Assembly: GCA_001724025.1 (NCBI GenBank)
Contig: MEDJ01000002.1
Coordinates: 1 to 64,000, forward strand
Direction: 5' to 3'
Length of the DNA stretch: 64,000 nucleotides
Source of the DNA: Acidobacteria bacterium SCN 69-37
GTDB taxonomy: Bacteria; Acidobacteriota; Vicinamibacteria; Vicinamibacterales; SCN-69-37
Shown: positions 61,710 to 64,000 of the stretch, in pieces
Layout of the letters: the number at the start of each line of letters is the position of its first letter
Numbering within the stretch: the stretch's first letter is position 1
The notes under the pieces: model-generated
The model's database searches: none
Seen by the model: only the letters and a program-made list of their open reading frames with translations
What the model was told of the DNA's origin: nothing
Program-made: the position numbers and the translations under genes

Positions 61710-61732
61710 ATCGGGCGTTGCGGGAGGGATGG

Positions 61733-63046
61733 ATGGCGTCGATGAGCGCGAAGAGCACCCCGGACACGAGCCGTGTCCTGTCGGTCATCATGGGGGGCGG
61801 CGCCGGCACGCGCCTGTTCCCGCTGACGAAGGAACGCGCCAAGCCGGCGGTGCCGCTGGCCGGCAAGTACCGTCTCGTCGATATCCCGATCTCGAACTGC
61901 ATCAACTCCGATCTGCGGCGCATCTACCTGCTGACGCAGTTCAACTCGGCCTCGCTGCACCGGCACATCACGCAGGCGTACAAGTTCGATCACTTCTCCG
62001 AAGCGTTCGTCGAACTGCTCGCCGCCGAGCAGACGCATTCCGACACATCCTGGTACCAGGGCACAGCCGACGCGGTGCGCAAGAACATGGTGCACCTGCT
62101 CAATCACGACTTCGACTACGTCCTCGTGCTGAGCGGTGACCAGCTCTACCGGATGGACTACCGGACGATCATCGCGCAGCACATCGAGTCCGGGGCGGAC
62201 GTCACGCTCGGCACCATTCCCGTCGGCCGGCGCGAGGCCGAGGCACTCGGGATCATGCAGATCGACACCGACTACCGGATCACGCGGTTCGTGGAGAAGC
62301 CGAAGGATCCCGAGGTCCAGGATTCGCTCGTGATCCCGCGCCGGCTGTATCCCGCGCTCGAGATCCCCGAGGAGTCGGACGACCTGCTGCTCGGCTCGAT
62401 GGGCATCTATGTCTTCAACCGCGACGTGCTCACCCAGTTGCTCGACAACACGTACGCGGACTTCGGGAAGCACATCATCCCGCGCGCGATCGACTCGCAC
62501 AAGGTGTTCGCGTACGTCTTCCAGGGCTACTGGGAGGACATCGGCACGATCCGCGCGTTCTTCGAGGCCTGCCTGGAACTGACGGCCGAACTGCCGCGCT
62601 TCAACTTTTTCGACATGACCGCGCCGATTTTCAGCCGGCCGCTGTTCCTGCCGGCGTCCAAGGTGAACGGGGCGCAGATCGATCACGCCGTCATCTCGGA
62701 CGGGTGCATCATCACGCACGCCAGCATCCACCAGTCGATTATCGGCATCCGCAGCGTCATCGAGCCGGGCAGCCAGCTGACGCGGACGATCATGATGGGC
62801 GGCGACGACTACGAGTCGGCCGAGTCGATCGCCGAGAATGCCAGGGCAGGGCGGCCGCGCATGGGCGTGGGACGCAACACCCGGATCGAGAACGCCATCA
62901 TCGACAAGAACGCCCGCATCGGCAGCAACGTGGTCATCACGCCCGACGGCAAGCCGGAGAAGGTGGATCACCCGCTGTACTACATCCGCGACGGCGTCGT
63001 GATCATCCCCAAGGGCGGCGTCGTCCCCGACGGGACCGTCATCTGA
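61733..63046 (+). CDS. glgC: Glucose-1-phosphate adenylyltransferase
   Basis: A 437-residue ADP-glucose pyrophosphorylase, the committed step of glycogen synthesis. The nucleotidyltransferase domain has IMGGGAGTRLFPLTKERAKP, SGDQLYRMDY (metal Asp) and FVEKPKDPE; the C-terminal left-handed beta-helix (GCIITHASIHQSIIGIRS, RNTRIENAIIDKNARIG) is the allosteric/oligomer domain. Candidate ATGs are 61733 and 61742; GGGAGGG at 61722-61728 serves either. Length matches bacterial GlgC (420-440). No other glycogen gene lies in the window. Confidence 0.95.
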   Translation: MASMSAKSTPDTSRVLSVIMGGGAGTRLFPLTKERAKPAVPLAGKYRLVDIPISNCINSDLRRIYLLTQFNSASLHRHITQAYKFDHFSEAFVELLAAEQTHSDTSWYQGTADAVRKNMVHLLNHDFDYVLVLSGDQLYRMDYRTIIAQHIESGADVTLGTIPVGRREAEALGIMQIDTDYRITRFVEKPKDPEVQDSLVIPRRLYPALEIPEESDDLLLGSMGIYVFNRDVLTQLLDNTYADFGKHIIPRAIDSHKVFAYVFQGYWEDIGTIRAFFEACLELTAELPRFNFFDMTAPIFSRPLFLPASKVNGAQIDHAVISDGCIITHASIHQSIIGIRSVIEPGSQLTRTIMMGGDDYESAESIAENARAGRPRMGVGRNTRIENAIIDKNARIGSNVVITPDGKPEKVDHPLYYIRDGVVIIPKGGVVPDGTVI

Positions 63047-63134
63047 GAGGCGGCTGAAAGAGCCAGCAACCTTACTTCTGGCCCGGGAGCCTGCGTTCTT
63101 CTGCGGGCTTCTGATTGACAGGATCGGATTCGTC

Positions 63135-63488
63135 GTGAACCTTGTCATCGAGCACGCCACGCCGCAGCAGATCACCCTCCGTCTCCGCGAGGGCGAGGTC
63201 GAGACGTCCGTCACCGGCTGGCACACGCCGAGCGCCGTCTCGGCCCTGCTGGCGGCGGTCGACGCGGTGACGGCAGGCGAGGGGTACGCCGAGTGCTTCT
63301 GGCCCGAGCCCACGGGCCAGTACTGGTGGATGTTCAACCGCGACGGCGAGCGGCTCGAGGTGGTCGTGCTCTGGAGCCGTGGCGCGGGGACCGGGTGGCA
63401 GCACGTGTTCCGCGCGGCCGACGAAGTGCACTACCTCGACGAGCGGATCCGCGAGGAACTCGCCGCCCACGATCTGCTGCCCGGCTGA
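63135..63488 (+). CDS. Conserved-looking hypothetical protein (117 residues)
   Basis: A 117-residue soluble protein from GTG 63135. It has an N-terminal beta-rich part, then ECFWPEPTGQYWWMFNRDGE and LEVVVLWSRGAGTGWQHVFR, suggesting a small alpha/beta fold with an aromatic core, and an acidic helical end (DERIREELAAHDLLPG). Codon use matches the neighbours. I do not recognise the family. It is followed after 39 bp by the convergent tannase-like gene. Confidence 0.6.
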   Translation: MNLVIEHATPQQITLRLREGEVETSVTGWHTPSAVSALLAAVDAVTAGEGYAECFWPEPTGQYWWMFNRDGERLEVVVLWSRGAGTGWQHVFRAADEVHYLDERIREELAAHDLLPG

Positions 63489-63527
63489 CATCGGCCCGCG
63501 GCCGGTCGACGCGGTGTCAGCGACAGC

Positions 63528-64000
63528 CTACGGCTGCCGGCACGCGTACGACGCCGCATCGTCCGGCGGCCCGTCGACGTAGTGCGGATAGGCGGGATAG
63601 CTGCAGAGCGGCAGGCTGCGGCCGCCGGTCGTGACGCGGCCGTGCAGCGCCGGGGCCACGCCGCGTTCCACCCAGTCGAACAGCATCGACACACGATCGA
63701 CGCCGACAGGGAGAGGCGCCTGCGTCAGAGTCCGACCCTGGCCGTCGCGCGCGGCATTCTGCCCGCGCAGCCCGTGATTGGCCTGTGGAATCACGAACAG
63801 CCGCGCGAAGGTCTCGACGACATTGCGTCCCATGGTATCGAGCACGGCCTGGTAGTAGTCGAGCTGCGCACCGGGCGAGGCCAGCGTATCGTCGGTGCCG
63901 ATCGTGACGATCAACCGGCCGCCCTTCGCGCGGAACGCCGAGAGATCGGGATCGGCCCCGTCGAGCCACGACGACAATTCGCGTCGTCGGGTGTCGAGCT
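63528..64000 (-). CDS. Tannase/feruloyl esterase-like protein, C-terminal part (cut by window edge)
   Basis: A minus-strand frame enters from the right edge without a start and ends at 63528. About 157 codons are visible. The piece shows GGRLIVTIGTDDTLASP (acid of the triad), FVIPQANHGLRGQN (catalytic His region; the usual family form is PGMGHC), FDWVERGVAPAL and a cysteine-bearing tail CSYPAYPHYVDG. This is the end of a tannase/feruloyl-esterase-family alpha/beta hydrolase. Such enzymes release phenolic acids from plant material, which fits the CE15 and GH28 genes. The nucleophile lies outside the window. Confidence 0.7.
   Translation of the reverse strand, partial: LDTRRRELSSWLDGADPDLSAFRAKGGRLIVTIGTDDTLASPGAQLDYYQAVLDTMGRNVVETFARLFVIPQANHGLRGQNAARDGQGRTLTQAPLPVGVDRVSMLFDWVERGVAPALHGRVTTGGRSLPLCSYPAYPHYVDGPPDDAASYACRQP

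Overview
The window reads as a chromosomal segment of a GC-rich, Gram-negative-type bacterium. The best guess is Acidobacteriota, class Vicinamibacteria. That placement is inference from content: an ADOP-type MacB/FtsX permease, PadR and DUF6483-like proteins, Tat-exported carbohydrate enzymes, a TonB receptor, and a Ser/Thr kinase system. No rRNA, tRNA or CRISPR array was recognised. Genes are packed tightly on both strands, and only the 37.1-37.4 kb gap exceeds 300 bp.

Layout. 0-3.5 kb: the start of an IS1182-like transposase at the left edge, a P1B-4 metal ATPase, a decapitated SDR remnant and a Dps mini-ferritin. 3.6-13.6 kb: a phospho-signalling and cell-wall cluster. It holds an EmbR-like winged-helix/FHA regulator (divergent), a FhaA-like FHA protein, a 31-residue membrane peptide, a PP2C phosphatase with an outer beta-helix, a Ser/Thr kinase, a one-polypeptide SEDS glycosyltransferase/class B PBP fusion, and another FHA protein. 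Its composition mirrors the mycobacterial fhaA-fhaB-pstP-rodA-pbpA-pknA locus. 13.6-29.3 kb: housekeeping and catabolic genes, including a zinc-ribbon SDR, esterases (one CE15-like), a DEAD-box helicase, an MFS carrier, an M16 protease, glutamate racemase and a GH28 enzyme. 29.2-30.0 kb: a VapBC-like toxin-antitoxin pair. 30.0-36.1 kb: ADOP permease, adenosine deaminase, PadR, a DUF6483-like protein and a ThuA-like protein. 37.2-42.7 kb: the asd-lysC-dapB-dapA-M20 operon, preceded by a promoter, a 30-codon leader ORF, an antiterminator and a terminator, which looks like a transcription attenuator. 42.8-45.6 kb: a divergent marR/lon pair whose overlapping promoters predict leaderless mRNAs. 45.8-64.0 kb: a DAO-type oxidoreductase, a large heme-c protein, MATE, AraC, M48, a TonB receptor with a possible SD-masking hairpin, GlnRS, a PEGA protein, a BCP/phosphatase pair, a sugar isomerase, GlgC, and a tannase-like gene cut by the right edge.

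Two themes run across the window. One is a dispersed hairpin repeat of about 30 bp with covarying stem bases. It sits in at least four intergenic loci plus one degenerate copy. The other is a run of genes whose -10-like hexamer lies 5-9 nt before the start codon, which predicts leaderless transcripts. CE15, GH28 and tannase-like enzymes together suggest a soil organism that feeds on plant polymers.
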